From the NCBI GenBank assembly GCA_023389535.1, contig JAEWEH010000288.1, positions 1-7,192 on the forward strand: 7,192 nt of DNA. Reading direction: 5' to 3'. Source of the DNA: Pseudomonadota bacterium (GTDB lineage Bacteria; Pseudomonadota; Gammaproteobacteria; Burkholderiales; Burkholderiaceae_B). How positions within the stretch are numbered: the first letter of the stretch is position 1; each line of letters begins with the position of its first letter. The translations under genes and the position numbers were made by a program. This document shows positions 1-5,853 of the stretch, one piece after another. Under the pieces are notes generated by a model. The model saw only the letters and a program-made list of their open reading frames with translations. It was not told the origin of the DNA and made no database searches.

Positions 1-582
1 GATTTCAGCAAGGTAGTGCGCAGCGTCTCGGAACAGGCTCCGGACGATGCGGTCGTATGCGTCGACGCCGGCACCTTCGCCGCGCCGGTATACCGATACT
101 TCCGCTTCCGCGGGCAACAACGCCTGCTGTCGCCGCTGTCGGGGGCCATGGGCTACGGCACGCCCGCGGCCATCGCCCATGCCCTGCGCCATCCGGAAAA
201 GAAAACCATTTGCATGGTGGGCGACGGCGGCTTTCTGATGACGGGAAATGAAATGATCGCCGCCGTCCAGTATCAACTGCCCATCGTATTCATCTTGTCC
301 AACAATCGCTGCTACGCTTCGATACGCATCAATCAGGAGCGGGCTTACCCCGGCCGGGTCAGTGGCACATCGCTGTTCAATCCCGATTTTCAGCCTATGG
401 CGCAAGCGTTCGGAATGACAGCACTGAGGCTCGAGCAAGACGCCGACATCGACGGGGTTATCGCTCAGGCGCTTTCCGCCACCGGGCCGGTATTTATCGA
501 GGTCAATACAGACCTGGCCTCGGTACTGCCCGCCGGGCCCATCGCCAGCCATGCGCGCCCCGTGGAAGCGATGGTGGAATAG
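1..582 (+). CDS. Thiamine-diphosphate-dependent enzyme, acetolactate-synthase-like, C-terminal part (5' truncated by window)
   Basis: Frame 1 is open from the first base to a TAG at 580-582, giving 193 residues. The gene begins outside the window, so the ATG or GTG codons near its left end are not taken as the start. The fragment is the C-terminal ThDP-binding domain of the superfamily that includes acetolactate synthase, oxalyl-CoA decarboxylase and benzoylformate decarboxylase. The ThDP/Mg motif is clear: GDGGFLMTGNE at fragment residues 74-84, then 16 residues later the hydrophobic strand and SNN at 100-102; D75 and N102 are the expected metal ligands. LSGAMGYGTPAA (46-57) and the IRINQERAYPGRVSGT segment (108-123) are typical of acetolactate-synthase-like proteins of unassigned substrate. 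Ala stands at residue 106 (CYASIR), where Gly is more usual. Family enzymes are cytosolic and decarboxylate or ligate 2-oxo acids. The substrate-determining N-terminal and middle domains are missing, so no substrate or gene symbol is given. The gene lies upstream of a permease on the same strand, with a 192-nt gap. Confidence 0.9.
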   Translation, partial: DFSKVVRSVSEQAPDDAVVCVDAGTFAAPVYRYFRFRGQQRLLSPLSGAMGYGTPAAIAHALRHPEKKTICMVGDGGFLMTGNEMIAAVQYQLPIVFILSNNRCYASIRINQERAYPGRVSGTSLFNPDFQPMAQAFGMTALRLEQDADIDGVIAQALSATGPVFIEVNTDLASVLPAGPIASHARPVEAMVE

Positions 583-596
583 CGCCGCAGCGCCGC
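581..596. repeat. 8-bp tandem duplication at the ThDP gene stop
   Basis: AGCGCCGC occurs twice head to tail (581-588 and 589-596). The first copy begins on the last two bases of the TAG stop. It may be a simple slippage product; no function is suggested. Confidence 0.4.
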
Positions 597-619
597 GTAT
601 CGCCACAACAGGGCCAGCC

Positions 620-651
620 GCCGACCAGCACCACGCCGTACGCTGGTCGGC
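620..651 (+). terminator. Perfect 10-bp hairpin downstream of the ThDP-enzyme gene
   Basis: GCCGACCAGC (620-629) is perfectly complementary to GCTGGTCGGC (642-651), leaving a 12-nt loop. It begins 38 nt after the ThDP-enzyme stop. No T-run follows, so it is not a classical intrinsic terminator. It could protect the 3' end of the mRNA or act with Rho. The sequence CTGGTCGGC of the right arm recurs at 711-719, so the left arm has a second possible partner. Confidence 0.45.
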
Positions 652-713
652 AGCCACATCATCCGGCCCGTCTCGATGCCGTAAAACCCCGTTCATACCG
701 CACTGCTAAACTG

Positions 714-750
714 GTCGGCTTTGGGCCCCTGCCGGGGCCCCGACATTTTT
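714..750 (+). terminator. Intrinsic-terminator-like hairpin with T-run, just upstream of the GntP permease
   Basis: GGGCCCC (723-729) pairs perfectly with GGGGCCC (734-740) around a TGCC loop. GTCG (714-717) can also pair with CGAC (741-744), leaving GCTTT (718-722) as a bulge. The stem is followed by A and five T residues (746-750), the arrangement expected of a Rho-independent terminator. The hairpin lies 24 nt before the permease ATG and just upstream of its Shine-Dalgarno sequence. It may end the ThDP-enzyme transcript with a long 3' UTR, or attenuate transcription entering the permease gene. The space between the T-run and the ATG is too short for a full promoter, so permease mRNA probably has to pass through it. 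Confidence 0.5.
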
Positions 751-760
751 GGCATCGGCT

Positions 761-765
761 GGGAG
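761..765 (+). promoter_or_regulatory. Shine-Dalgarno GGGAG that fixes the permease start at 775
   Basis: GGGAG at 761-765 ends 9 nt before ATG 775. The frame is open further upstream to 721, but that extension would be encoded by the terminator-like hairpin and has no ribosome-binding site. The ATG at 775 is therefore preferred. Confidence 0.65.
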
Positions 766-774
766 TTTTTTTGC

Positions 775-2181
775 ATGACAGGTACGTTGGCAATCATCAT
801 CTCGCTGGTACTCCTTATGTATCTGGCGTACCGGGGAATTACCGTATTACTTTTGGCGCCGCTCATGGCTGCATTGGCGGTGCTCCTATCCGGTGAAATG
901 GGTGTGCTGCTGCCCGTTTATACGGACACCTTCATGAAGGCGCTGGGCAACTACGTGATCCAGTTTTTGCCTATCTTCCTATTGGGCGCGCTGTTCGGGC
1001 AATTGATGGCCGATTCGGGCGCGGCGCATACAATTTCGCGCTGGATCGTCGATAAACTGGGCGAACGGCATGCCATTGTCACGGTCGTGCTGGCCTGCGG
1101 CATACTGACCTACGGCGGCGTATCCCTCTTTGTTGTGGCTTTCGCCATCTACCCTATCGCGCGCGACATGTTTCAGGCGGCGGATATTCCCAAGCGCCTG
1201 ATACCCGCGACCATAGCGCTGGGCTCTTTCACGTTCACCATGACGGCCTTGCCGGGTACACCGGCTATTCAGAACGCCATCCCTATTCCCTACTACGGCA
1301 CCAATGTTTTCGCTGCACCGGGGCTGGGCATCATCGGCGGCGCCATCATGCTTTTTGGAGGCCTATGGTGGTTGCGAGGCCGGGCGGCCCGCGCACGGGC
1401 GGCCGGCGAAGGCTATGGTCATCACGCTGATGACAAAGAAATCGACGCAGGCACTGGCCCCAGCGATAGCGCGCGTACTGAAATGCCCCTATTCCTGGCG
1501 TTGTTGCCGCTGGTCCTGGTCATCGGTGTCAACGCACTGTTTACTTACTTCGTGTTTCCCGACACGAATTTCGGCTATCTGACCGAACGCTTTCCCAATG
1601 TCTCGCCCGAGAAAATGGCGGGCCTGTGGGCATTGATCATTGCACTGGTTGTAGCGTGTGCAACACTGGTCGTGTCCCGGCTGGGTCGCTGGAGCAATCT
1701 GCGCGAATCCGTGAATAAAGGCATATACGGCTTCATGTTGCCCTTGTTCAATACCGCATCTGAAGTCGGCTATGGCGCGGTGATCGCCGGTCTGGCAGGC
1801 TTTGCCATCATCCGCGACGCTGTGTTGAATGTCACACCGGGCAATCCGCTGATTTCGGAAGCCATCGCCATGAACGTGCTGGCCGGGATTACGGGTTCAT
1901 CATCAGGCGGCTTGAGCATCGCGCTGCAAACCTTGGGTAGCGACTACCTGCGCATGGCCGAGGCCGCCGGCATCAGCCCGGATCTGCTGCACCGCGTGGC
2001 CGTCATGGCTGCGGGCGGATTCGATACCCTGCCCCACTGCGGCGCCATCATTACACTGCTGGCCATATGCAAGCTGAACCACCGCCAGTCTTACCTGAAT
2101 ATCGCGGCCGTCACCATGGGTGCGCCGATGATCGCGCTGATCACGGTCATTACTTTGGGCACTGTATTTGGCAGTTTCTGA
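775..2181 (+). CDS. GntP-family permease (gluconate/organic-acid:cation symporter family)
   Basis: This 468-residue integral membrane protein has about 11-13 hydrophobic segments, the usual size and shape of GntP-family permeases, which import gluconate, related sugar acids, D-serine or other small carboxylates with protons or sodium. The protein begins directly with a hydrophobic segment (residues 5-19), and further segments cover roughly 24-39, 61-79, 100-130, 143-160, 180-200, 238-261, 281-301, 318-350, 362-385, 407-432 and 441-466. Family-like signatures include ALPGTPAIQN (158-167), GSSSGGLSIAL (374-384) and GGFDTLPHCGAIITLL (414-429) followed by HRQSY (436-440), a pattern seen at the C-terminus of GntP proteins. 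A polar, charged cytoplasmic loop lies at about 201-236 (Arg-rich, then HHADDKE). The start at ATG 775 is chosen from the GGGAG 9 nt upstream. The ThDP-enzyme gene upstream on the same strand suggests the imported compound may be an oxo- or hydroxy-acid, which is inference only. The substrate cannot be read from sequence. Confidence 0.88.
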   Translation: MTGTLAIIISLVLLMYLAYRGITVLLLAPLMAALAVLLSGEMGVLLPVYTDTFMKALGNYVIQFLPIFLLGALFGQLMADSGAAHTISRWIVDKLGERHAIVTVVLACGILTYGGVSLFVVAFAIYPIARDMFQAADIPKRLIPATIALGSFTFTMTALPGTPAIQNAIPIPYYGTNVFAAPGLGIIGGAIMLFGGLWWLRGRAARARAAGEGYGHHADDKEIDAGTGPSDSARTEMPLFLALLPLVLVIGVNALFTYFVFPDTNFGYLTERFPNVSPEKMAGLWALIIALVVACATLVVSRLGRWSNLRESVNKGIYGFMLPLFNTASEVGYGAVIAGLAGFAIIRDAVLNVTPGNPLISEAIAMNVLAGITGSSSGGLSIALQTLGSDYLRMAEAAGISPDLLHRVAVMAAGGFDTLPHCGAIITLLAICKLNHRQSYLNIAAVTMGAPMIALITVITLGTVFGSF

Positions 2182-2192
2182 CCGGGCGTGCC

Positions 2193-2223
2193 GACAGGGG
2201 CGCGGCTAGGCTGCGCCCCTGTC
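2193..2223. terminator. 11-bp hairpin shared by the convergent permease and ung 3' ends
   Basis: GACAGGGGCGC (2193-2203) is perfectly complementary to GCGCCCCTGTC (2213-2223). Three more pairs, including one G-T, can form inside the 9-nt loop, leaving TAG at the tip. It starts 11 nt after the permease stop, and the ung stop codon (2206-2208 on the minus strand) lies in its loop. No T-run follows on either strand, so it is best seen as a bidirectional 3'-end structure rather than a canonical terminator. Confidence 0.6.
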
Positions 2224-3045
2224 GCGCTGGCCTGCGCCGCGGTCTGCGGGCGTTTCATTGTTCAGCCAGTCCACGCCGGCCTCGCCGTGCTCCTGCAGCC
2301 AATCGTTAGCCCTGCGGAAATGGCCGCAACCCATGAAGGGCCGAGGCGGGCGCAATGCCGAGAGCGGCGAAGGATGATTGGCCGTCAGCACCAGCACGGG
2401 GCCCGCCGGTGGATGGGCTTGCAGCAAGGCCTGCTTGGACTGCGCATGCGACCCCCATAATAGAAACACCTTGGGGCGCGGCTCTTGCAGGATTCGCAGG
2501 ATAATGTTGTCCGTAATGGTTTCCCAGCCTTTTTTGGCGTGCGAGCCGGCTTGGTGGGCCTCGACCGTCAGCGACGTATTGAGCAGCAACACACCGCGGC
2601 GCGCCCAGCGCAGCAAACTGTTGCGCTGGGCGCTGAAGCTTTCGGGATATTCCTGAGCCAGTTGGGCAAATATATTGCGCAGGCTGGGGGGTATGCGGCA
2701 AACGTCCGGTACCGAAAACGCCAGACCCTGCGCCTGGTTCGGCCCGTGGTAAGGATCCTGGCCGAGCAGCACCACCTGCACATCCTGCGGCTGGATTTCC
2801 AGCAGCGCCCGGAACGGCCGTAAAGGAAATATGGTGACACCCGCGGCAAGCCGGTCGTCCAGGAAGGCATCAAGATCATGCAGGGTCTGCTGCGAGCGGG
2901 TGTCGGCGAACGCATCCTGCCAGGCAGGCGTCAGCGCATGAAAATGCGCAAAAAGATCACCTTTAAAAGCATTCTGCGGTTCCGCAGCGGCCAGGGTGGC
3001 CAGAACCTGTGTATCGTCGGGGGTCATGATGGGAGGCATGGTCAT
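2206..3045 (-). CDS. ung: Uracil-DNA glycosylase, family 1 (UNG)
   Basis: This cytosolic base-excision-repair enzyme removes uracil from DNA that arises by dUMP misincorporation or cytosine deamination. With the start at 3045 it has 279 residues. All family-1 landmarks are present: the water-activating loop GQDPYHG at 95-101 with catalytic Asp97, the LLLNTSLTV segment at 153-161 with the uracil-binding Asn, the VFLLWGSHA strand at 193-201, and the DNA-intercalation loop HPSPLSA at 224-230 with catalytic His224. FMGCGHF and WLQEHG (237-254) match the end of the E. coli enzyme. The family is usually about 225-250 residues, so this one has a longer N-terminus (about 25 residues before the core) and a short Arg/Gly/Ala tail encoded by the 3' hairpin. 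No convincing Shine-Dalgarno is visible. In-frame ATGs at 3045, 3039 and 3027 are all possible, differing by at most 6 residues. The frame stays open upstream to 3399, but that part lacks UNG similarity and runs antisense to the next gene. It is a single-gene unit, divergent from the YkgJ-type gene. Confidence 0.95.
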   Translation of the reverse strand: MTMPPIMTPDDTQVLATLAAAEPQNAFKGDLFAHFHALTPAWQDAFADTRSQQTLHDLDAFLDDRLAAGVTIFPLRPFRALLEIQPQDVQVVLLGQDPYHGPNQAQGLAFSVPDVCRIPPSLRNIFAQLAQEYPESFSAQRNSLLRWARRGVLLLNTSLTVEAHQAGSHAKKGWETITDNIILRILQEPRPKVFLLWGSHAQSKQALLQAHPPAGPVLVLTANHPSPLSALRPPRPFMGCGHFRRANDWLQEHGEAGVDWLNNETPADRGAGQRDRGAA

Positions 3046-3226
3046 CGTCAGGGCATGGTATACGCGGTCTTCACGGGGAGTCAACCACGGTCCGGCGCCG
3101 CCGCGCCCGCACGCGCAAGCGCTTTCTTGAATCCGTGTATAGTAGCAATTACAGGCCGCGAGGCTTCGGGTAAATCCCTCTGAAGCGCCTGCGTGCCTGG
3201 CCATGCACATATACAGCGGATTGACT
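3046..3226. promoter_or_regulatory. Divergent spacer between ung and the YkgJ-type gene, with a weak promoter candidate
   Basis: Both genes are transcribed away from this 181-nt spacer, so it should hold promoters for both. The only AT-rich island is about 3123-3153. It contains TATAGT at 3138-3143, an acceptable -10 for the plus strand, but no good -35 lies 16-18 nt upstream. TTGAAT at 3127-3132 resembles a -35 but is too close to pair with it. An 8-bp palindrome, AAGCGCTT, lies at 3117-3124. No minus-strand promoter for ung can be named with confidence. Confidence 0.3.
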
Positions 3227-3799
3227 ATGACCATAACGCGGATATTCTCTGCGCAAGCGCAAGCCTTGGGCATCACAGACGCCTGGTCCAGCCTGCCTGG
3301 CAGCCATACTACGCTTACCGCCGGCATCAATGCCCAGCCCCTACCCACCGTGCCCGCCGGCAAACGTCGCCGTGCAGCCAACGACTCTTTGATGGGCAAC
3401 CCCTGCCTGAACTGTGGCGCCTGCTGCGCGCATTTCCGGGTGTCTTTCTATTGCGGCGAAATCGCCGGCGAAGGCGGCGGATACGTACCGCCGGAACTGG
3501 TCAGCCAGGTAAGTGCATTGCGCGCCTGCATGAAAGGCACTGAATATGGGGGCAAGCGCTGCATCGCGCTGCGCGGCGAACTCGGCAAAGAAGGCATACA
3601 CTGCACCATCTACGACAACCGTCCGTCGCCTTGCCGGGAATTCAGTACCTGGATGGATGATGGCAGGCCTAATCCCGACTGCCAGCGTCTTCGGAAGGCC
3701 ATAGGCCTTGCTCCACTGCCGTCGCGCGATGATAACGACAATGACGATGACCAACACCCCACCCATACGCCGCCGAAGCGGGGCGACGTAGCTGCCTAG
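3227..3799 (+). CDS. YkgJ-family cysteine-cluster protein (CxxCxxCC putative zinc/iron-binding domain)
   Basis: This 190-residue protein carries the CxxCxxCC motif of the putative zinc- or iron-chelating domain family (Pfam PF03692). The cysteines are at 60, 63, 66 and 67 (CLNCGACC), followed by HFRVSFY (69-75). Further conserved-looking cysteines are at 101, 112, 126, 136 and 152, and the stretch IYDNRPSPCREF (128-139) is typical of the family. Members are predicted to bind a metal or iron-sulfur centre; their biochemical role is mostly unknown. No signal peptide or membrane segment is evident, so it is probably cytosolic. The C-terminus is rich in Asp and His (DDNDNDDDQHPTH, 168-180), perhaps an extra metal-binding tail. 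The start is uncertain. ATG 3227 has a weak AGCGGA six nt upstream; ATG 3203 lies 8 codons earlier; ATG 3392 sits just before the conserved core (MGNPCLNC) and matches the short form usual in this family, but has no ribosome-binding site. The gene stands alone, divergent from ung. Confidence 0.85.
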   Translation: MTITRIFSAQAQALGITDAWSSLPGSHTTLTAGINAQPLPTVPAGKRRRAANDSLMGNPCLNCGACCAHFRVSFYCGEIAGEGGGYVPPELVSQVSALRACMKGTEYGGKRCIALRGELGKEGIHCTIYDNRPSPCREFSTWMDDGRPNPDCQRLRKAIGLAPLPSRDDNDNDDDQHPTHTPPKRGDVAA

Positions 3800-3836
3800 C
3801 CGGCGGTCTGGACCAAACGGCACTCCAGGGCCGGCC

Positions 3837-3862
3837 GGCCGACGCGGCGGACAGCGTCGGCC
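3837..3862. terminator. 9-bp hairpin between the convergent YkgJ-type and dpaL-like genes
   Basis: GGCCGACGC (3837-3845) is perfectly complementary to GCGTCGGCC (3854-3862) with an 8-nt loop. It lies in the 84-nt gap between two converging stop codons, a position that fits a shared 3'-end structure. There is no T-run on either side, so termination efficiency is doubtful. Confidence 0.4.
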
Positions 3863-3883
3863 ATGGCCCGAGCTTGCCGCGGG

Positions 3884-5044
3884 TTACTTCGGGCTTGCCG
3901 CAACATCGGGCGTGGCCAATAAAGCCAGATAGCCTTCCCTGTCGGTGTCGCTTTCCGTATTGATGACCAACGCATGACTATCAGGGCCGATGTCCAGGAT
4001 ATCGCGCATGCCCTGATTCTGCATGACAGCGCGCAGGCCGGCCAAGCCGGCCGCGCCTGAAGCCCCCGCGACGACGGCGGGATCGCCCGCGGCTGGCCGC
4101 GCCAATGATTGCATGGCGCGAACAATGGCATCGTCGTCAATGGCAAGAACCGCGTGGGCACCACTATTGATGATGGACAAGGCCAAGGGCGATGGCGCAC
4201 CGCAAGCCAGGCCCGCCGTCACCGTTTCCAACGCGCCGGTCACCGTGGTCAGTTCCCCGCCGTGCCGCATGCTGGCCAGAATGCATGCGGCGTTCCGAGG
4301 TTCGACGATAATGAACTTTGGCATGGGACCATCATGCAGGTAATGAAAGCCAGCCATGATGGCGGCAGCCATGCCGCCTACCCCCGCCTGCAGGAACACA
4401 TGGGTAGGAGCTTGCTGCATCTGGCCCAAGGCTTCCTTCAACATGACGCCATACCCGGCCATGACGATCCTGGGTATTTCCTCGTAGCCCGGCCAAGTGG
4501 TGTCGGAGACGATGGTCCACCCTTCCTGCCGGGCGATTTGCGCACATGCCAATACCGCATCATCGTAGTTGCCTGGAACCCGGCGTATTTCCGCACCGTA
4601 TTGGGCGATGGCCTGTTCGCGTCCGGCGCTGACTCGCTCGTGCAGGAATATGACGCAGCGAGCCCCCGCCTGTCGGGCGCCCCAGGCCACCGAACGGCCA
4701 TGGTTGCCCTCGGTGGCGCAGGCTACCGTCAGTCCCCCGGCATACCGCGCCGCAAGCGCACTGACAGCATAAGCCCCCCCCAAGGCCTTGAAGCTTCCAA
4801 GGCCAAAGCGCGCGCCCTCGTCCTTGCAGGCGACGCTGGCCAGGCCGGCCGATGCGGCTTGGCCCGGCAGGGCATGCAATGGCGTGGCCTGGTAGCCCGG
4901 CCATTGGGGGATCTGGTCCAGGGCCTCATCAAACAAGGCTCGCGGCATGCCGGCCTGTACCGCGGCGCGCAAGGCGGACTCGTCAACCTGCGCGCGGGCA
5001 AGCGCGTCCATATAGAAATGGCTGAAGGCAGCGCTGCGGCTCAT
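3884..5044 (-). CDS. dpaL: Diaminopropionate ammonia-lyase-like PLP enzyme (fold type II)
   Basis: The family converts 2,3-diaminopropionate to pyruvate and two ammonia using pyridoxal phosphate; it is cytosolic. The protein has 386 residues, close to the roughly 400 of E. coli YgeX/DpaL. Family motifs run in order: YQATPLHAL (51-59), KDEGARFGLGSFKALGG (74-90) with Lys86 as the expected PLP Schiff-base lysine, ATEGNHGR (110-117), SDTTWPGYEEIP (180-191) with Asp181, the glycine-rich phosphate-binding loop QAGVGGMAA (219-227), VEPRNAACI (247-255), GLACGAPSPL (278-287), GASGAAGL (327-334) and NTESDTD (362-368). From memory of E. coli DpaL, Lys86 aligns with K77, Asp181 with D189 and Glu112 with D120, so one proposed catalytic Asp is replaced by Glu. 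A segment of about 17 residues present in E. coli before TDGNHG is also absent. The ATG overlaps the pxpA-like stop by 4 nt (ATGA), with GGAG 8 nt upstream (5053-5056), indicating translational coupling as the last gene of the tctA-pxpA-dpaL operon. Another small amino-acid substrate is possible. Confidence 0.85.
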   Translation of the reverse strand: MSRSAAFSHFYMDALARAQVDESALRAAVQAGMPRALFDEALDQIPQWPGYQATPLHALPGQAASAGLASVACKDEGARFGLGSFKALGGAYAVSALAARYAGGLTVACATEGNHGRSVAWGARQAGARCVIFLHERVSAGREQAIAQYGAEIRRVPGNYDDAVLACAQIARQEGWTIVSDTTWPGYEEIPRIVMAGYGVMLKEALGQMQQAPTHVFLQAGVGGMAAAIMAGFHYLHDGPMPKFIIVEPRNAACILASMRHGGELTTVTGALETVTAGLACGAPSPLALSIINSGAHAVLAIDDDAIVRAMQSLARPAAGDPAVVAGASGAAGLAGLRAVMQNQGMRDILDIGPDSHALVINTESDTDREGYLALLATPDVAASPK

Positions 5045-5808
5045 TTGATCAGCTCCGGCAGAGGCGTGACGGCGATGTTGGCCTGCTTGAGGGCCGCGAC
5101 GACGGCCGCGGCCAGCGACACCGCCGTGGGCTCATCGCCGTGGATGCAGAACGTATCGACCTTGGCCGGGATGCGCTTGCCCGATATGGACACCAGGGAT
5201 TGCTCGTCGAGAATGCGCATGACGTGCTCGACCGCGTGTTGCGGGTCTTTGATCACCGCATCATCGCGCTCGCGCGACAGCATCTTGCCGTTGTCGTCGT
5301 AGCGTCGGTCCACATAGGATTCGTTGGCCACCCTCAGGCCCAGCTTATGCCCCGCCTTGCTCATTTCCGATCCGACGTTGGCGACGTAGATCAGGTCCGG
5401 GTCGGCTGCCTTGATGCCCCGCCCCACCGCCATGGCGTAGTCGGCATCGTCATGCGCCATGTTGTTCAGGGCGCCGTGCGGCTTCACATGGGTGACCGAA
5501 GCTCCTTGCGCGCGGGCGATGGCTTGCAACGCGCCGATCTGATAGGTGACGAGGTATTCCAGGTCACGGGGGCTCATGCGAATTTGCCTGCGGCCGAAGC
5601 CCCAGATATCGTTGAAGCCGGGATGGGCGCCGATCGATACGCCGTTTTCCATTGCCAGCCCCACTGTGCGCACCATAATGCTGGGATCCCCCGCATGCAT
5701 GCCGCAAGCGATGTTGGCAGATCCTATCAAGGTCATCAGCTCCGTATCGCTTCCTACGGTGAACTTCCCGTAGCTTTCACCGATGTCGGCATTCAGATTG
5801 ATCCGCAT
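5041..5808 (-). CDS. pxpA: LamB/YcsF family protein, PxpA-like (5-oxoprolinase subunit A homologue)
   Basis: This 255-residue cytosolic protein belongs to the LamB/YcsF family. The E. coli member, PxpA, joins PxpB and PxpC in ATP-dependent opening of 5-oxoproline to glutamate. Visible family motifs are NLNADIGE (4-11), SANIACGMHAGDP (30-42), IGAHPGF (59-65), FGRR (71-74), HVKPHGALNN (107-116), SYVDRRY (164-170) and IHGDEP (222-227). The Asp, His and Glu residues in these motifs form the polar pocket of the family's barrel fold. Length matches the usual 245-255. It differs from E. coli PxpA, as I recall it, at several otherwise conserved spots: ADRGY becomes VDRRY, and the GxLVPR stretch becomes GKMLSRER (174-181). 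The start is ATG 5808, chosen because AGGAG lies 9 nt upstream; an in-frame TTG at 5814 is only 3 nt from that site. The gene sits 45 nt after tctA and overlaps the dpaL-like ATG by 4 nt. No PxpB or PxpC is present in the window, so a role other than 5-oxoproline cleavage is plausible. Confidence 0.9.
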   Translation of the reverse strand: MRINLNADIGESYGKFTVGSDTELMTLIGSANIACGMHAGDPSIMVRTVGLAMENGVSIGAHPGFNDIWGFGRRQIRMSPRDLEYLVTYQIGALQAIARAQGASVTHVKPHGALNNMAHDDADYAMAVGRGIKAADPDLIYVANVGSEMSKAGHKLGLRVANESYVDRRYDDNGKMLSRERDDAVIKDPQHAVEHVMRILDEQSLVSISGKRIPAKVDTFCIHGDEPTAVSLAAAVVAALKQANIAVTPLPELIK

Positions 5809-5817
5809 ATACAAATA

Positions 5818-5822
5818 CTCCT
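5818..5822 (-). promoter_or_regulatory. Shine-Dalgarno AGGAG that fixes the pxpA-like start at 5808
   Basis: AGGAG on the minus strand (CTCCT on plus) is 9 nt from ATG 5808 but only 3 nt from an in-frame TTG at 5814. The spacing decides for the ATG. The site lies in the 45-nt tctA-pxpA gap, which shows no terminator, so co-transcription is expected. Confidence 0.7.
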
Positions 5823-5853
5823 ACTGGATTAAGTTCAGTTTGCATGAGCCAGT

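Noticed and set aside
721..774. 18-codon N-terminal extension of the permease
   Set aside because: It would be encoded by the terminator-like hairpin and T-run and lacks an ATG with a ribosome-binding site. ATG 775 has GGGAG at good spacing and begins directly with a membrane segment.
3117..3143. AAGCGCTT palindrome next to TATAGT as an operator-promoter pair
   Set aside because: An 8-bp palindrome is expected by chance at this length, and no matching -35 lies at proper spacing from TATAGT. It is noted only within the spacer entry.
3046..3399. 118-codon upstream extension of the ung frame
   Set aside because: The extension has no UNG similarity, would run antisense into the YkgJ-type gene, and would cover the whole divergent promoter region. 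It is an open frame by chance in GC-rich DNA.
3341..3823. Minus-strand open frame of 160 codons opposite the YkgJ-type gene
   Set aside because: It is a shadow of the plus-strand gene, whose CxxCxxCC and other cysteines are clearly the coding signal.
4109..5302. Long plus-strand open frame (397 codons) running antisense through the dpaL-like gene into the pxpA-like gene
   Set aside because: It is a GC-bias shadow. The minus strand carries two clear protein families with all motifs and proper ribosome-binding sites, while this frame has low-complexity, family-free sequence and crosses a gene boundary.
5140..5832. Plus-strand open frame of 230 codons opposite the pxpA-like gene
   Set aside because: It is antisense to a well-supported gene, its translation is His/Arg-rich with no recognisable motif, and it has no convincing ribosome-binding site.
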